Shown in pieces: positions 11,324 through 21,980 of a stretch of DNA of 64,000 nucleotides. The notes under the pieces are model-generated. The model searched no databases. It worked only from the letters and a program-made list of their open reading frames with translations, and had not been told where the DNA came from. Origin of the DNA: Pseudorhodobacter wandonensis (GTDB lineage: Bacteria > Pseudomonadota > Alphaproteobacteria > Rhodobacterales > Rhodobacteraceae); assembly GCF_001202035.1 (NCBI RefSeq), contig NZ_LGHT01000045.1, positions 124,001 through 188,000 of the forward strand, given 5' to 3'. Numbering within the stretch: position 1 is the first letter of the stretch; each line of letters starts with the position of its first letter. The position numbers were made by a program, and so were the translations under genes.

Positions 11324-11767
11324 TCAATCAAACTTGCGGCTTGGCGCCAAAACCAGTGCTTCGCCCTTTAGCACCACGGTATCGCCCACTGTGCAATGGG
11401 TTTCAAGGGTAACACGGCGGCGACCGATATCTATCGCAGTGACTTTCACCTCGGCATAGACGCGATCACCGGGGCGGACGGGGGCCATAAATTTCAGGCT
11501 TTGGCCCAGATAGACCGCACCATGGCCGGGAAGTTGCTCGCCGATCACCGCTGAAATCAGGCCGGCGGTCAGCATTCCATGCGCGATGCGGCCTTCAAAT
11601 ATCGTGTCTTGGGCATAGGCATCATCCAGATGCACGGGGTTCCGGTCGGTCGAAACCTCGGCAAACAGTTCGATGTCGCGGTCGGTGACGGTTTTATAGA
11701 GATGGCGGGACATGCCGATTTCAATATCTTCGATGCAGATGGTTCCGCGTGGTTGATTATCAAGCAT
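11324..11767 (-). CDS. MaoC-family dehydratase (hot-dog fold)
   Basis: A 147-residue single hot-dog domain similar to (R)-specific enoyl-CoA hydratases. The hydratase-2 motif is visible as AEVSTDRNPVHLDDAYAQDTIFEGRIAHGML, with the catalytic Asp/His pair around residues 39-44 and the conserved AHGML helix. The start at 11767 (MLDNQPRGT) has an AGGG ribosome-binding site. The acyl-CoA substrate is unknown. Between it and the HAD gene upstream lies about 130 bp of AT-rich DNA that could hold a promoter. Confidence 0.9.
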   Translation of the reverse strand: MLDNQPRGTICIEDIEIGMSRHLYKTVTDRDIELFAEVSTDRNPVHLDDAYAQDTIFEGRIAHGMLTAGLISAVIGEQLPGHGAVYLGQSLKFMAPVRPGDRVYAEVKVTAIDIGRRRVTLETHCTVGDTVVLKGEALVLAPSRKFD

Positions 11768-11897
11768 GACCGAATCCCTATGTTGTCCCAATTAGGCATC
11801 ACCGGGAAAACATAGCAAATGCCGCAGTGCAGCGCAATCGTGTTGGTAATTTATTTTCGATTGCACTACTTTATTTGCAACAATCTTGCGTGTAGGA

Positions 11898-12791
11898 CTA
11901 GCGCAGGATGCCCATGACATAGGTCGGATTGCGCTGTTCGGTGGCAAGCCAGGCATCCAGAGCGGCGGCATCCAGATTGTCGGCAGGGCCGAATTGGCCG
12001 ACGCACAGCCCCTCGGTCAGGAACAGGCTGTCGAGGTTTTCTTGCATGGCGCCAAGCACATCTGTGTTGATGCCATCGCCGACGCAAAGGATGTCGGCAT
12101 CCAAGGTTTCGCCGGCCAAGGCCGTTAGGCGGCGGCGTGCGAGGTCATAGATAGGGGGGTGGGGTTTGCCGAAATACAGCACCTCGCCGCCCATTTCCTC
12201 ATAAAGCTGGGCCAAAGCGCCAGCGCAATAGATGCGTTTGTCACCGAAATCGACGACGATATCAGGGTTGGCGCAAAGCATCTTCAGGCCGTTGGTTTTG
12301 GCATAGAGGAACGCGGGGCGATAGTCATCAGGGGTTTCATCAAATTCCGCGTTGGGACCGGTGCAGATGATACCTGTCGCCTGATCAAGGGGAACGCGCT
12401 CGATCGGGTTTGCGGCGGCCATTTTTGCCAGTGCAGGATCGGCGAATTCATCAAAGAAGGCCTGATCTTTGGGCATAGGGCCGATGTGGTGCACGCGAGT
12501 TCCGACCGCACCCGAGAGATAGGCATATTGCGTGGCGTCGCCCGAGGTTATCACCTCATCATAGGCATCGCGGGGCACGCCGATACGGTCAAGTTGCTGC
12601 AAAACGCTGGGTTTCGGGCGGGGGGCGTTTGATACGAGGATAACAACACCGCCTTGGGCGCGAAACGCCTGCAAAGCTGCTACGGCCGCCGGAAATGGCT
12701 TTACGCCGTCATGCACGCAGCCCCAAAGATCGCAAAACAGGGCGCGATATTTGGGGGCGATTTCAGCAAAGCTGGTCAGGATTTGGGGCAT
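11898..12791 (-). CDS. TIGR01459-family HAD hydrolase
   Basis: A 297-residue HAD-superfamily protein of the NagD-like C2 cap group (TIGR01459). Motif I is FCDLWGCVHDG near residue 19, with the nucleophile Asp followed by Trp as in this family. Motif II is VILVSNAPRPK, motif III GKPHPPIYDLA and motif IV VGDGINTDVLGA. Relatives dephosphorylate small sugar or nucleotide phosphates, but the substrate of this family is not known. It heads the leftward block that includes MaoC and ribF, a conserved order in Rhodobacterales. Confidence 0.92.
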   Translation of the reverse strand: MPQILTSFAEIAPKYRALFCDLWGCVHDGVKPFPAAVAALQAFRAQGGVVILVSNAPRPKPSVLQQLDRIGVPRDAYDEVITSGDATQYAYLSGAVGTRVHHIGPMPKDQAFFDEFADPALAKMAAANPIERVPLDQATGIICTGPNAEFDETPDDYRPAFLYAKTNGLKMLCANPDIVVDFGDKRIYCAGALAQLYEEMGGEVLYFGKPHPPIYDLARRRLTALAGETLDADILCVGDGINTDVLGAMQENLDSLFLTEGLCVGQFGPADNLDAAALDAWLATEQRNPTYVMGILR

Positions 12792-12818
12792 ATTGGGTCC
12801 AGTATCGGGGGGAGGTGA

Positions 12819-12851
12819 TTTTCGGCGAAAAATCAGGGTCTTCGCCGAAAA
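12819..12851. repeat. 11-bp perfect inverted repeat between HAD and ppaC genes
   Basis: The arms TTTTCGGCGAA (12819-12829) and TTCGCCGAAAA (12841-12851) are perfectly complementary with an 11-base spacer. It lies 19 bases past the ppaC stop and 28 bases before the HAD start on the same strand. There is no T tract beyond the arm's own bases. It could be a terminator for ppaC or an operator for the HAD operon. Confidence 0.6.
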
Positions 12852-12869
12852 ACCAAAGGTGCGGATGGC

Positions 12870-13790
12870 TTAGAGTTTCAGCGCGGGGATGATTTGCTTT
12901 TTGCGGCTCATCACGCCGGGCAGAACGACCGTATCGCCGGTGACGGTGACGCCAAAGGACGCCTCGGCCATTTGTTTTACAAGGTCGTTGGGCACCAGCA
13001 GGGTCGCCTCTTCCTTGATGATATCGACCACGAACAGCAACACCTGATCGGCGCCATCCTCGGCGGCGACAGTGCTCATCGAGGCCATCAGGCTGGCTTT
13101 GCGGTCAAGCACAACGGCGGGGGCTGTGGTTTCCAGAACCGAGACGCGCAAATCCTTGCCCGCGACGGTGTATTCCTTGCTGTCCATGCGCAGCAGTTCG
13201 GCATCGGAAAAGGCCGAAACATCAGATTTTGCAGCGAAAAGTGCGTCTGCAAGCTCGGGGATAGCGACACCCAGATCGGCTGCCAGATTTTCGGCCACAG
13301 CGCGGTCATGTGGCGTGGTGGTCGGGCTGCGGAATTGCAGCGTGTCCGAGATGATGCACGACAGCATCGCGCCTTTGATGGCACGCGGTGCACGTGACAG
13401 CGCATCACCGATCAGGTCATGCATGATGGTGGCGGTGCAGGCCAGAGGGCGGATTGTGATGTCAATCGGCGCTTTGGTTTTGATGCCACCGACCAGCAGG
13501 TGGTGGTCGATAATGCCCACAACATTTGCGTCATTGATCGAGGCTGGCAGCTCGGCTGGGTTGTTGGTGTCGACGATCCAGCAGGTATCGGAGGCCGAAA
13601 CATCGGCGATGATTTCGGGTTTTGCGAGGTCCCAGTGTTTCAGCACAAAGGCGGCTTCGGTATTGGGTTCGCCCAGCAGAACAGGTTTGGCGGGGGTGCC
13701 GAGAACCTCGGTCAGGTACCAGGCCCAGATGATGGGCGAGCCCGTGCTGTCGGTGTCGGGGGATTTGTGGCCGAATACGAGTGTGGTCAT
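12870..13790 (-). CDS. ppaC: Manganese-dependent inorganic pyrophosphatase (family II)
   Basis: This 306-residue DHH-family phosphoesterase hydrolyses pyrophosphate. Metal-binding motifs are GHKSPDTDS at residues 6-14, the DHH motif in VVGIIDHHLLVGG near residue 92, and the C-terminal substrate-binding GVMSRKKQIIPAL. It has the family-II length. An in-frame upstream extension to 13961 is rejected because homologues begin MTTLVFGHKSPDTDS. Family II enzymes occur patchily in proteobacteria; Mn or Co is the usual metal. Confidence 0.97.
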   Translation of the reverse strand: MTTLVFGHKSPDTDSTGSPIIWAWYLTEVLGTPAKPVLLGEPNTEAAFVLKHWDLAKPEIIADVSASDTCWIVDTNNPAELPASINDANVVGIIDHHLLVGGIKTKAPIDITIRPLACTATIMHDLIGDALSRAPRAIKGAMLSCIISDTLQFRSPTTTPHDRAVAENLAADLGVAIPELADALFAAKSDVSAFSDAELLRMDSKEYTVAGKDLRVSVLETTAPAVVLDRKASLMASMSTVAAEDGADQVLLFVVDIIKEEATLLVPNDLVKQMAEASFGVTVTGDTVVLPGVMSRKKQIIPALKL

Positions 13791-13866
13791 TGCTGCAAAC
13801 CTGTGTGCTGTTCGATTTGCCGCTTTATAGGCGCGGGCGGCGGGTTTGTCACGCGGCCCGCGCGGG

Positions 13867-14853
13867 TTAATTGGCCAGTGCGGTGATGGTGAAACCGCGC
13901 GCCTGAAGTAGGGCCAACACGCCTTGATCGCCCGAAAGATGCAGCGCGCCAAAGGCAGCAAGGGCGGGGCCGTTTTTCAATGCGGCCTCGATATGCGGAA
14001 TCCATGCGGCATTGCGATCGGCCATCAGCACCTTTTCGGATTTGGCGAAATCGGCATCGGTTGCGGCAGGCGTGGCACCGGGCAGGGCATTGGCGATGCG
14101 GCGCGAATATTCCCAGATCAGGCGGCTTTCACCGGCAAAGAAGGCATCGGCTGTGGTGGTCAGAAAATCCTCGGAGTTTTGTTCGACCTGCAGGGCGTTG
14201 CGGATCATCAAGAGTTTTTCCTCTTGGCTCAGTCCGTCGAACAGCCCGAGGGCGGTGTCGAACGGCTCTAGCGCAGCAACAGGAATGCCGCGTTCGGTTG
14301 CGGCATCGATGAGGCGCTTATCCAGCCCGCCGCCTTTGGCGGCCATCTGCAAGGCGCAAGGCGGAATGGCCAACATCATCGACACAAACCAAGGCCGCAG
14401 CTTTTCGGCCAGCGAGGAGGGGATGCCGCGTTGCAGCAAGGCCGCGGTAAGAGCCTGCCAATCCTCGGGTGACAGGGCCTCTTTCAGGCCAGAGCCTGCC
14501 ATTTCCATCATGCCGGTTGGGTCAGAGGCGAGCTTTGCTTGCAATTCGGCCTCTTCTTTCGGGCCAGCCTCGACCAGCAGGGTTTTGGATTGGGCCAAAA
14601 GCGGCAAAAGCTGTTCCATCATCGCGTCATGGCGGGGATCATCAAGGTGAAAGGTGCCAGTGAGATAAAGGGTTTCATCGCCACGCGTGGCTTGCCACAG
14701 GTTGCCGGTGGCAAAGGGCGCTGAATGGGCGGCAGTGAGCAGGGCGGTTTGATCGGCAGGCGGTAGCGCGTCGATCAGGTTTTCGCCCATACATTGGGCG
14801 CGGGCGGCGGAAACGCCAAAAAGCAATGAAAGGGCGAGGGCAATGCGCAGCAT
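13867..14853 (-). CDS. TraB/GumN-family exported protein
   Basis: A 328-residue protein with a clear signal peptide (MLRIALALSLLFGVSAARA, cleavage after ARA). The TraB/GumN (Tiki-like) fold is suggested by LTGTFHLDDPRHDAM near residue 65, by KTLLVEAG, and by the C-terminal FGALHLSGDQGVLALLQARGF with its GALHL motif. Tiki relatives are metalloproteases, and the two conserved His-containing motifs are present, but activity in bacteria is not proven. It is probably periplasmic and is divergent from groESL. Confidence 0.88.
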   Translation of the reverse strand: MLRIALALSLLFGVSAARAQCMGENLIDALPPADQTALLTAAHSAPFATGNLWQATRGDETLYLTGTFHLDDPRHDAMMEQLLPLLAQSKTLLVEAGPKEEAELQAKLASDPTGMMEMAGSGLKEALSPEDWQALTAALLQRGIPSSLAEKLRPWFVSMMLAIPPCALQMAAKGGGLDKRLIDAATERGIPVAALEPFDTALGLFDGLSQEEKLLMIRNALQVEQNSEDFLTTTADAFFAGESRLIWEYSRRIANALPGATPAATDADFAKSEKVLMADRNAAWIPHIEAALKNGPALAAFGALHLSGDQGVLALLQARGFTITALAN

Positions 14854-14951
14854 TTGATGGGCCTTGTGCGGGAAAGGAACAGCGTGAAGCGCAAAATTGC
14901 CATGGGCTGCCGGGCTTTGCAAATGACGAAAAATTTTTAATCAGCGATGTG

Positions 14952-14980
14952 TTGACAGGTTGAGGGACTCTGCCTAGGTA
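14952..14980 (+). promoter_or_regulatory. Candidate groESL promoter
   Basis: A consensus -35 TTGACA (14952-14957) is followed after 17 bases by a weak -10-like TAGGTA (14975-14980). It sits directly upstream of the CIRCE element, so HrcA binding would block transcription start or clearance. I see no CCCCAT-type sigma-32 -10 here. Confidence 0.65.
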
Positions 14981-14987
14981 AGTGTCG

Positions 14988-15014
14988 TTAGCACTCGGGG
15001 TGACTGAGTGCTAA
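14988..15014. promoter_or_regulatory. CIRCE operator (HrcA binding site)
   Basis: A perfect CIRCE element: TTAGCACTC (14988-14996), nine spacer bases, GAGTGCTAA (15006-15014). It is the target of the heat-sensitive HrcA repressor and lies 36 bases before the groES start. Confidence 0.97.
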
Positions 15015-15050
15015 TCGATTTTAACCTGGAACCTAAGGGAGTGTTCTCAG

Positions 15051-15338
15051 ATGGCATTTACACCGCTGCATGACCGAGTGTTGGTTCGCCGCATCGAAGG
15101 CGAAGATAAAACCAAGGGCGGCCTGATCATCCCCGACACCGCAAAAGAAAAACCTGCCGAAGGCGAAGTGATCGCCGTAGGCGCGGGCGCACGCAAAGAC
15201 AGCGGCGAGCTGATCGCCCCTGCTGTAAAGGTTGGCGACCGCGTGTTGTTCGGCAAATGGTCGGGCACAGAAGTGACGCTGGAAGGCAAAGAACTTCTGA
15301 TCATGAAAGAAAGCGACATCATGGGGATCATCGGCTGA
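15051..15338 (+). CDS. groES: Co-chaperonin GroES
   Basis: The 95-residue Hsp10 forms the heptameric lid of the GroEL folding chamber. The N-terminal signature [22 protein letters not shown] and the mobile loop region ([18 protein letters not shown], residues 22-39) are standard. A strong AAGGGAG ribosome-binding site precedes the ATG. It is first in the CIRCE-controlled groESL operon, with an 85-bp spacer to groEL that contains a hairpin repeat. Confidence 0.99.
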   Translation: MAFTPLHDRVLVRRIEGEDKTKGGLIIPDTAKEKPAEGEVIAVGAGARKDSGELIAPAVKVGDRVLFGKWSGTEVTLEGKELLIMKESDIMGIIG

Positions 15339-15352
15339 GGCCTTTGACCGGC

Positions 15353-15374
15353 GGTGCGCTGAAGCGCACCCTAC
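15353..15374 (+). repeat. Dispersed hairpin repeat, copy 1 (between groES and groEL)
   Basis: A 22-bp element: arms GGTGCGC and GCGCACC around a TGAA loop, then CTAC. A second copy with a single base change lies at 54069-54090 between the chorismate mutase gene and rpsP. Both copies have the same orientation relative to transcription and both are inside operons. Confidence 0.75.
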
Positions 15375-15396
15375 AAGTGATACGCTAATCAATTGA

Positions 15397-17073
<1,677 letters not shown>

Positions 17074-17122
17074 TTTCATGCTTTGCATGAAATGATCTAC
17101 CCCCTCTGCGGGACAATTGGGA

Positions 17123-17149
17123 AAGGGCACCTTTGCGGGTGCTCTTTTT
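17123..17149 (+). terminator. groESL terminator
   Basis: A 9-bp stem with one G-T pair (AAGGGCACC at 17123-17131 with GGTGCTCTT at 17138-17146) is followed by a T run ending at 17149, about 50 bases after the groEL stop. Confidence 0.85.
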
Positions 17150-17266
17150 CGTTATGGGTTGTCGCGCAAGTGTTTGTGAGGCCGATTGCGGGGCAGGTGT
17201 TTTCAGGTATTTGTGCCAAGATGAAATTGGGGCGGCGTGTTGGGCTGCAGAGGCAAGGAAGCGGGA

Positions 17267-18106
17267 ATGCGGTTGTTTTGGGTGACGGCGCTGGCGATGG
17301 CTGCTTTTGCGGCGAATTCGGTTTTGAACCGGATGGCGGTAGCGCAATATGGGATGGACCCGTTGGATTTTGCCGTGTTGCGCCTGTTGTCGGGGGCGGT
17401 GGTTCTGGCGCTTTTGGTGTTGCTGCGCGGTAGGACGGTTTGGCCGGGTTGGGCCGGGCGCGCGCCGGGCGTGATTGGTTTGTTGGTGTATTTGTTCGGG
17501 TTTTCCTTGGCTTATGTGGATTTGGCGGCAGGCATTGGTGCGCTGATACTGTTTGGGATGGTGCAGGTGACCATGTTCGGCGGTGCTGTTCTGGCGCGGG
17601 AAAACGTGCCCTTGCTGCGGTGGTTGGGGGCCGGGCTGGCCTTTGGCGGTTTGGTGTGGCTGGTTTCACCAGCAGGGCAGGCGGTAGCGGTGCAGCCTGC
17701 GTTGTTGATGGCGGCGGCGGGTATTGGCTGGGGGATTTATTCATTGGCGGGGCGGGGCGCACGTGACCCTTTGGCGGCGACGGCCGCGAATTTTTGCCTC
17801 GCGGTGCCGGTGATGCTGATTGTGGCGCTGTGGCGCCTTGATTTTGCGGCGTTGACACTGGCGGCGACGCTGTTGGCAGCGCTTTCGGGGGCGGTGATGT
17901 CGGGTATGGGCTATGCGTTGTGGTATGCGGTTGTGCCGCAGTTGGGCGCGTCGCGTGCCGGCGTGGCGCAGCTTTCGGTGCCGGTTTTGGCGGCAGTAGC
18001 GGGTGCGCTGCTGCTGGGTGAGCCGTTGACCTGGCGCTTTGGCGTGGCGGCGGTGGTGGTATTGGGGGGCGTGGGATTGGCGAGTTTTGGCGGGCGCCGC
18101 AGTTAG
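17267..18106 (+). CDS. DMT-family (EamA) transporter
   Basis: A 279-residue inner-membrane protein with about ten hydrophobic segments arranged as two EamA repeats, the fold of drug/metabolite exporters. The first repeat holds FAANSVLNRMAV and LAYVDLAAGIGALILFG; the second holds ALWYAVVPQLGASRAGVAQLSVPVLAAVAGALLLGE, the classic end of an EamA domain. The start at 17267 has an AAGGAAG ribosome-binding site. The substrate is unknown. Its stop is immediately followed by the stop of the convergent lipase gene. Confidence 0.9.
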   Translation: MRLFWVTALAMAAFAANSVLNRMAVAQYGMDPLDFAVLRLLSGAVVLALLVLLRGRTVWPGWAGRAPGVIGLLVYLFGFSLAYVDLAAGIGALILFGMVQVTMFGGAVLARENVPLLRWLGAGLAFGGLVWLVSPAGQAVAVQPALLMAAAGIGWGIYSLAGRGARDPLAATAANFCLAVPVMLIVALWRLDFAALTLAATLLAALSGAVMSGMGYALWYAVVPQLGASRAGVAQLSVPVLAAVAGALLLGEPLTWRFGVAAVVVLGGVGLASFGGRRS

Positions 18107-18850
18107 TTAAGGCTTGATTTGGCCGAGAGTGATCTGAACCGCCGAGGCCAGCGGCAGGTCGGGTGCAAAGGCTCCCTGGCGCAGGAAAACAATGGTTTGC
18201 GCGATGACCTGAGGGTTCAGCATCATAAATGTATGGCTGACCGGTAGCGTCAGATGGGCGGTCATTCCATCAAGTTTGGTGCTTTCGACCGAGACTTTGC
18301 CATCATCGGGCCCGTCGATCATCAGGGCGGCGGCGGGGTTAAGGCTGACCGTGCCCGCGATGATACCCAGCGGGTAGTCGGGGCGCGGTAGCTGGTTTGG
18401 CGTAGAGGTCGCGGTGGTGCCAAGCTCGGCCCCCGCTGGCCCGTTGATCCATTGAAACAGCGATAGGTCGCCAAGGATATCAACCAGTTCCGACCCGTGG
18501 TTGGGCGGCGCCAACATCACGACGCGGCCCATGTTTTCGGGTCGGTAGCGGGCCAGATAGGCGCGGGTCAGGATGCCGCCCATGGAATGTGTGACAAAAT
18601 GCGTGCGCGCACGGCCACAGGCGGCGACAGCGGGGATGACGTTTTCTTCGACCAGCGTGACGATGGGCGCGGTTGTTGAGGGATAGCCTTGGTTGATAAC
18701 CGTGAACCCTTGCGCCTTGAGCGCGGTTTCCATCGGCAACAGCGAGGTTTCGCTGCGGGCCAACCCGTGCAGCAGCACCACGCAATCGGCCGGGCTGGCG
18801 AGGCTTGGTATCGGGGCTGCGATTAGGGCGATAAGGGTGAGGAATTTCAT
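18107..18850 (-). CDS. Exported alpha/beta hydrolase (lipase-like)
   Basis: A 247-residue protein with a signal peptide ([19 protein letters not shown]). The alpha/beta-hydrolase core shows [13 protein letters not shown] (HG oxyanion motif, near residue 25) and the nucleophile elbow [15 protein letters not shown] near residue 87, with Ser in HSMGG. A late His in LPVSHTFMM is a candidate for the third catalytic residue. It resembles PGAP1/lipase-type enzymes that act on acyl esters. It probably works in the periplasm. Confidence 0.87.
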   Translation of the reverse strand: MKFLTLIALIAAPIPSLASPADCVVLLHGLARSETSLLPMETALKAQGFTVINQGYPSTTAPIVTLVEENVIPAVAACGRARTHFVTHSMGGILTRAYLARYRPENMGRVVMLAPPNHGSELVDILGDLSLFQWINGPAGAELGTTATSTPNQLPRPDYPLGIIAGTVSLNPAAALMIDGPDDGKVSVESTKLDGMTAHLTLPVSHTFMMLNPQVIAQTIVFLRQGAFAPDLPLASAVQITLGQIKP

Positions 18851-18929
18851 GCCTGCACCCTAGGCTACGCCGTGCGAATTGCAATGCTTGGCGCTGGACA
18901 ATTGCGTTGGGCAGTTGCAGGCTTTGGCA

Positions 18930-19376
18930 ATGAAAACGCGTTCTCCTCGTCTGGCCGTTCGGGCGCTGATCTTGCAGCAAGATCGGCTGTTGTTGGTTAA
19001 TGCCTATGGTGGCGGCATTTCGGATTTGTGGTGCGCGCCGGGGGGCGGGGTAGAGCTTGGTGCCAGCTTGCCCGATAACCTGATCCGCGAAGTGCACGAG
19101 GAGACCGGCCTGACTGTGGCTGTTGGCGCGCCGGCCTTGGTGAACGAGTTTCACGCCCCCGAGCAGGGGTTTCATCAGGTGGATGTGTATTTCCGCTGTA
19201 CCATCGCGGCAGGAGCATTGGATGCCGATTGGTGCGACCCCGAAGGCATCGTCACCGAGCGCCGGTTTTTCAGCCAGAGCGAGATGGCAGGCATACGGTT
19301 CAAGCCTGATAGTTTGGTGCAGGCGGCATGGGGTGACTCGCTGCTGTATGACCCGTTGGAATTGCTGGTAAAATAG
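18930..19376 (+). CDS. NUDIX hydrolase
   Basis: A 148-residue NUDIX enzyme that would cleave a nucleoside diphosphate linked to another moiety. The Nudix box starts at GGGVELGAS and ends REVHEETGL (about residues 35-58), with the metal-binding REVHEE glutamates intact. The start at 18930 (MKTRSPRLAVRALIL) is chosen because the 17 residues before it do not fit the fold, although its ribosome-binding site is poor. The GNAT gene follows 5 bases later and is probably co-transcribed. Confidence 0.9.
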   Translation: MKTRSPRLAVRALILQQDRLLLVNAYGGGISDLWCAPGGGVELGASLPDNLIREVHEETGLTVAVGAPALVNEFHAPEQGFHQVDVYFRCTIAAGALDADWCDPEGIVTERRFFSQSEMAGIRFKPDSLVQAAWGDSLLYDPLELLVK

Positions 19377-19381
19377 GCCTG

Positions 19382-19885
19382 ATGTTGGAAAACATGTCTA
19401 TCCGGCCGATTAATTTGTGCAATGATCGCGATGCAGTGTTCGATTTGTGCAAGCGTGCAGCCGATTATATCCAGCTTGAATATGGCCATGCGCCCGACAT
19501 GGCCACGGTTGAGGCGTTCTTTGCTGATGTTGTGCCGGGGGGTGATGTCGCGCAATCGGCAAAACGCGGTGCCGAAGCGGACGGGCAATTATACGGCATT
19601 GCGGATATGGGCTTTGGCTATCCCAATGCGGATGATGCCTATATCGGGCTATTGCTGTTGGACCCTGCGGCAAGGGGGCAGGGGGTGGGACAAAGGATAT
19701 TGACAGAGCTTACGCAACTGGCGCGGGCACGCGGGGCCACGCGGCAGTTGGTGGCGGTGCTAGAGGCAAACCCGGGCGGTTTTGCGTTTTGGCAGCGCCA
19801 AGGCTTTGTGGTGGAAAAGCTGTTCGAACCCGCCCCCGATGATCCGCTACAGCACCGGCGCCTGCGTATGGTGCGGGCGCTGTAA
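19382..19885 (+). CDS. GNAT-family N-acetyltransferase
   Basis: A 167-residue protein with the GNAT acetyl-CoA-binding core: LLLLDPAARGQGVGQRILTELTQLARARGA (motif A with the Q/RxxGxG/A loop RGQGVGQ near residue 102), then LEANPGGFAFWQRQGFVVE (motif B, the FWxxxGF turn). The acceptor substrate cannot be told. An alternative start at 19394 (MSIRPINL) is possible. It lies 5 bases after the NUDIX gene and 3 bases before the end of the convergent purK. Confidence 0.88.
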   Translation: MLENMSIRPINLCNDRDAVFDLCKRAADYIQLEYGHAPDMATVEAFFADVVPGGDVAQSAKRGAEADGQLYGIADMGFGYPNADDAYIGLLLLDPAARGQGVGQRILTELTQLARARGATRQLVAVLEANPGGFAFWQRQGFVVEKLFEPAPDDPLQHRRLRMVRAL

Positions 19886-19888
19886 CCC

Positions 19889-20965
19889 CTAGCTGATGCC
19901 GCGCGTGATGCGGTTGACATGGCCCATCTTGCGGCCCGGCCGCGCCTCGGGCTTGCCATAAAGATGCAGGGCGGCGTTTTTCTCGGCCAGGATCGCAGGC
20001 ACCCGGTCCATATCGGCGCCGATCAGGTTCTCCATCGTCACATCGGCAAAACGCGTGCCATCCCCCAAAGGCAGGCCCACAACTGCGCGAATATGCTGTT
20101 CGAACTGATCAACTGTGCAGCCATTTTGCGTCCAATGGCCCGAGTTGTGGACACGTGGCGCGATTTCATTCACGATCAGGCCTTGTGCGGTGACGAACAA
20201 TTCCACCCCCATCACGCCAACATAGTCCAAAGCGTTCAGAATGCGGGCGGCCAACAAAACCGCATCCGTACGCTGGCTTGGCGTTAGCTTGGCAGGCACG
20301 GTCGTGCTGTGCAAAATGCCGCTGTGATGCACGTTTTCGCCCGGATCATAGGCCGAAACCGAGCCATCCATGCCGCGGGCTGCAATCACCGACACTTCAT
20401 GTGTAAAGTCGATAAACCCTTCAAGCACCGCATCGGCACCGTTCATCGCCGCAAGTGCCGCCGCCGCATCGGTTGCCGCCATGATCCGCGCTTGCCCTTT
20501 GCCATCATAACCCAGACGGGTGGTTTTCAGAATGGCAGGGCAGCCGATCTTGGCAATCGCCGCATCCAGATCAGCCGCCGTTTGCACAGCGGCATAGGGG
20601 GCCACGGTCAGGCCCAAACCGGTCAAAAAATCTTTCTCGGCAATACGGTCCTGACTGATCGCCAAAGCGCGCCTGCCGGGGCGAATAGGGCGCAAGGATT
20701 CCAGCAAATCCAGCGCCGAAGTGGGAATGTTTTCAAACTCATAGGTAATAACGTCAACGGCCGAGGCAAAATCCGTCAGCGCAGCCGCATCATCATAACC
20801 GGCTGTGGCGACCGCATGCGCAACATCAGCCGCAGGCGGGTTCGCGCCCGGCTCGAAGATATGGGTCCTATAGCCCAGCCGCGCTGCCGCAACCGAAAGC
20901 ATGCGGCCCAACTGACCACCGCCAAGAATGCCGATCGTCGCGCCAAGCGCCAAAACTTCAGTCAT
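19889..20965 (-). CDS. purK: 5-(carboxyamino)imidazole ribonucleotide synthase
   Basis: This 358-residue ATP-grasp enzyme makes N5-CAIR from AIR, bicarbonate and ATP in purine synthesis. The N-terminus [23 protein letters not shown] is the family's nucleotide-fold signature, and [17 protein letters not shown] near residue 150 is the ATP-grasp lysine loop. [25 protein letters not shown] carries the metal-binding Glu/Asn residues. The start at 20965 overlaps the purE stop by 8 bp, the usual purEK arrangement. Confidence 0.97.
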   Translation of the reverse strand: MTEVLALGATIGILGGGQLGRMLSVAAARLGYRTHIFEPGANPPAADVAHAVATAGYDDAAALTDFASAVDVITYEFENIPTSALDLLESLRPIRPGRRALAISQDRIAEKDFLTGLGLTVAPYAAVQTAADLDAAIAKIGCPAILKTTRLGYDGKGQARIMAATDAAAALAAMNGADAVLEGFIDFTHEVSVIAARGMDGSVSAYDPGENVHHSGILHSTTVPAKLTPSQRTDAVLLAARILNALDYVGVMGVELFVTAQGLIVNEIAPRVHNSGHWTQNGCTVDQFEQHIRAVVGLPLGDGTRFADVTMENLIGADMDRVPAILAEKNAALHLYGKPEARPGRKMGHVNRITRGIS

Positions 20966-21443
20966 CGCTCGGCTCCTCGGGGATAGAGGCCGACAGCGCA
21001 TCGCGCCATGTATCAAGCCGCTGCGCCAAAGCCGGGTCATTCAGCGCCAATATGCCAGCCGCCATCAGTGCCGCATTCGCGGCCCCCGCCGACCCGATTG
21101 CCATGGTCGCCACCGGAAAGCCGCGCGGCATCTGCAAAATGGAATACAGGCTATCAACCCCCGAAAGCGCACGGGTCTGCACCGGCACACCAACGACTGG
21201 AATGCGGGTTTTGGAGGCCATCATACCAGGCAAATGCGCCGCCCCACCTGCGCCTGCGATAATCACCTTCAGCCCGCGATCAACGGCCGATTTGCCATAA
21301 GACCACAGCCTGTCAGGGGTGCGATGGGCCGAAACGATTTTCGCCTCATAAGGAATGCCAAGCTCATCCAACAGCGCGGCGGCTTCTTTCATGGTGGGCC
21401 AATCCGATTGACTGCCCATAATGATCCCAACGTCGATAGCCAT
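20958..21443 (-). CDS. purE: N5-CAIR mutase
   Basis: The 161-residue class I PurE converts N5-CAIR (the PurK product) to CAIR. The signature [22 protein letters not shown] is at residues 9-30, followed by [14 protein letters not shown] with the catalytic His region, and [17 protein letters not shown] near residue 70. It is the first gene of the purEK pair. The 206-bp region upstream holds a GC-rich repeat rather than a gene. Confidence 0.98.
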   Translation of the reverse strand: MAIDVGIIMGSQSDWPTMKEAAALLDELGIPYEAKIVSAHRTPDRLWSYGKSAVDRGLKVIIAGAGGAAHLPGMMASKTRIPVVGVPVQTRALSGVDSLYSILQMPRGFPVATMAIGSAGAANAALMAAGILALNDPALAQRLDTWRDALSASIPEEPSDD

Positions 21444-21576
21444 AAGCCGGTTCCTTGTTCAGGCCCTCAGAAAGCAGGCACTATAGCGTTGGCAAGTGCG
21501 GGGGCAAGATGGAATGGCACCCAAATACCCAGCCAAACCACAGAAATCCATTCGCGCAAATCCGCTTTCTGTTCGG

Positions 21577-21642
21577 CTCAAATATCCTCAGGGGGGAATT
21601 GGCCGTCAGGCCAAGGGGGGCGCGAGCGCCCCCGCTGCCTTA
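21577..21642. repeat. GC-rich double-hairpin intergenic element
   Basis: The segment contains CAAATATCCTCAGGGGGGAA, a short hairpin GGCC-GTCA-GGCC (21601-21612) and a strong stem GGGGGCGC/GCGCCCCC (about 21616-21633). Sequences of this shape are, from memory, frequent at gene ends in Rhodobacterales. It lies just past the YdcH stop on the minus strand, so it may terminate that transcript, although no T tract follows. Confidence 0.6.
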
Positions 21643-21649
21643 TCCTGCG

Positions 21650-21868
21650 TCAGGCAATAATATCGGGGATCAGCTCATCCTCGATCTTCACAATCCGTTC
21701 CTTCAACGCCAGCTTTTGCTTTTTCAGCCGCCGCAGCATCAACTGGTCCGGGTTGACGCTGGCCTCGACCGCGACAATTGCTTCATCCAGATCGCGATGT
21801 TCGCGCTGCAAAACCGCCAGCCGAATGCGCATGATATCATCGTGTTTCAGTTCGTTTGAGGCGTTCAT
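21650..21868 (-). CDS. YdcH-family (DUF465) small protein
   Basis: A 72-residue, highly charged helical protein. The core MRIRLAVLQREHRDLDEAI, then LMLRRLKKQKLALKERIVKIED, matches the YdcH/DUF465 pattern of paired heptad-containing helices. The function of the family is unknown. The start at 21868 (MNASNELKHDD) is chosen over the longer frame to 21910. It is divergent from the hsp20 operon. Confidence 0.88.
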   Translation of the reverse strand: MNASNELKHDDIMRIRLAVLQREHRDLDEAIVAVEASVNPDQLMLRRLKKQKLALKERIVKIEDELIPDIIA

Positions 21869-21980
21869 ATATGTGTCGTTACCGAGTCGCTTATTCCATT
21901 TGAATCGCACTATAGCGAAGAAGTTTAATAAATGTGCGAAAACTACGGTGGGATATGCCGGTGCAAACCGGGGCGTGCCA

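Noticed and set aside
14952..15014. A sigma-32 promoter on groESL
   Set aside because: No CCCCAT-type -10 is found at the right distance; the TTGACA/CIRCE arrangement explains heat control through HrcA.
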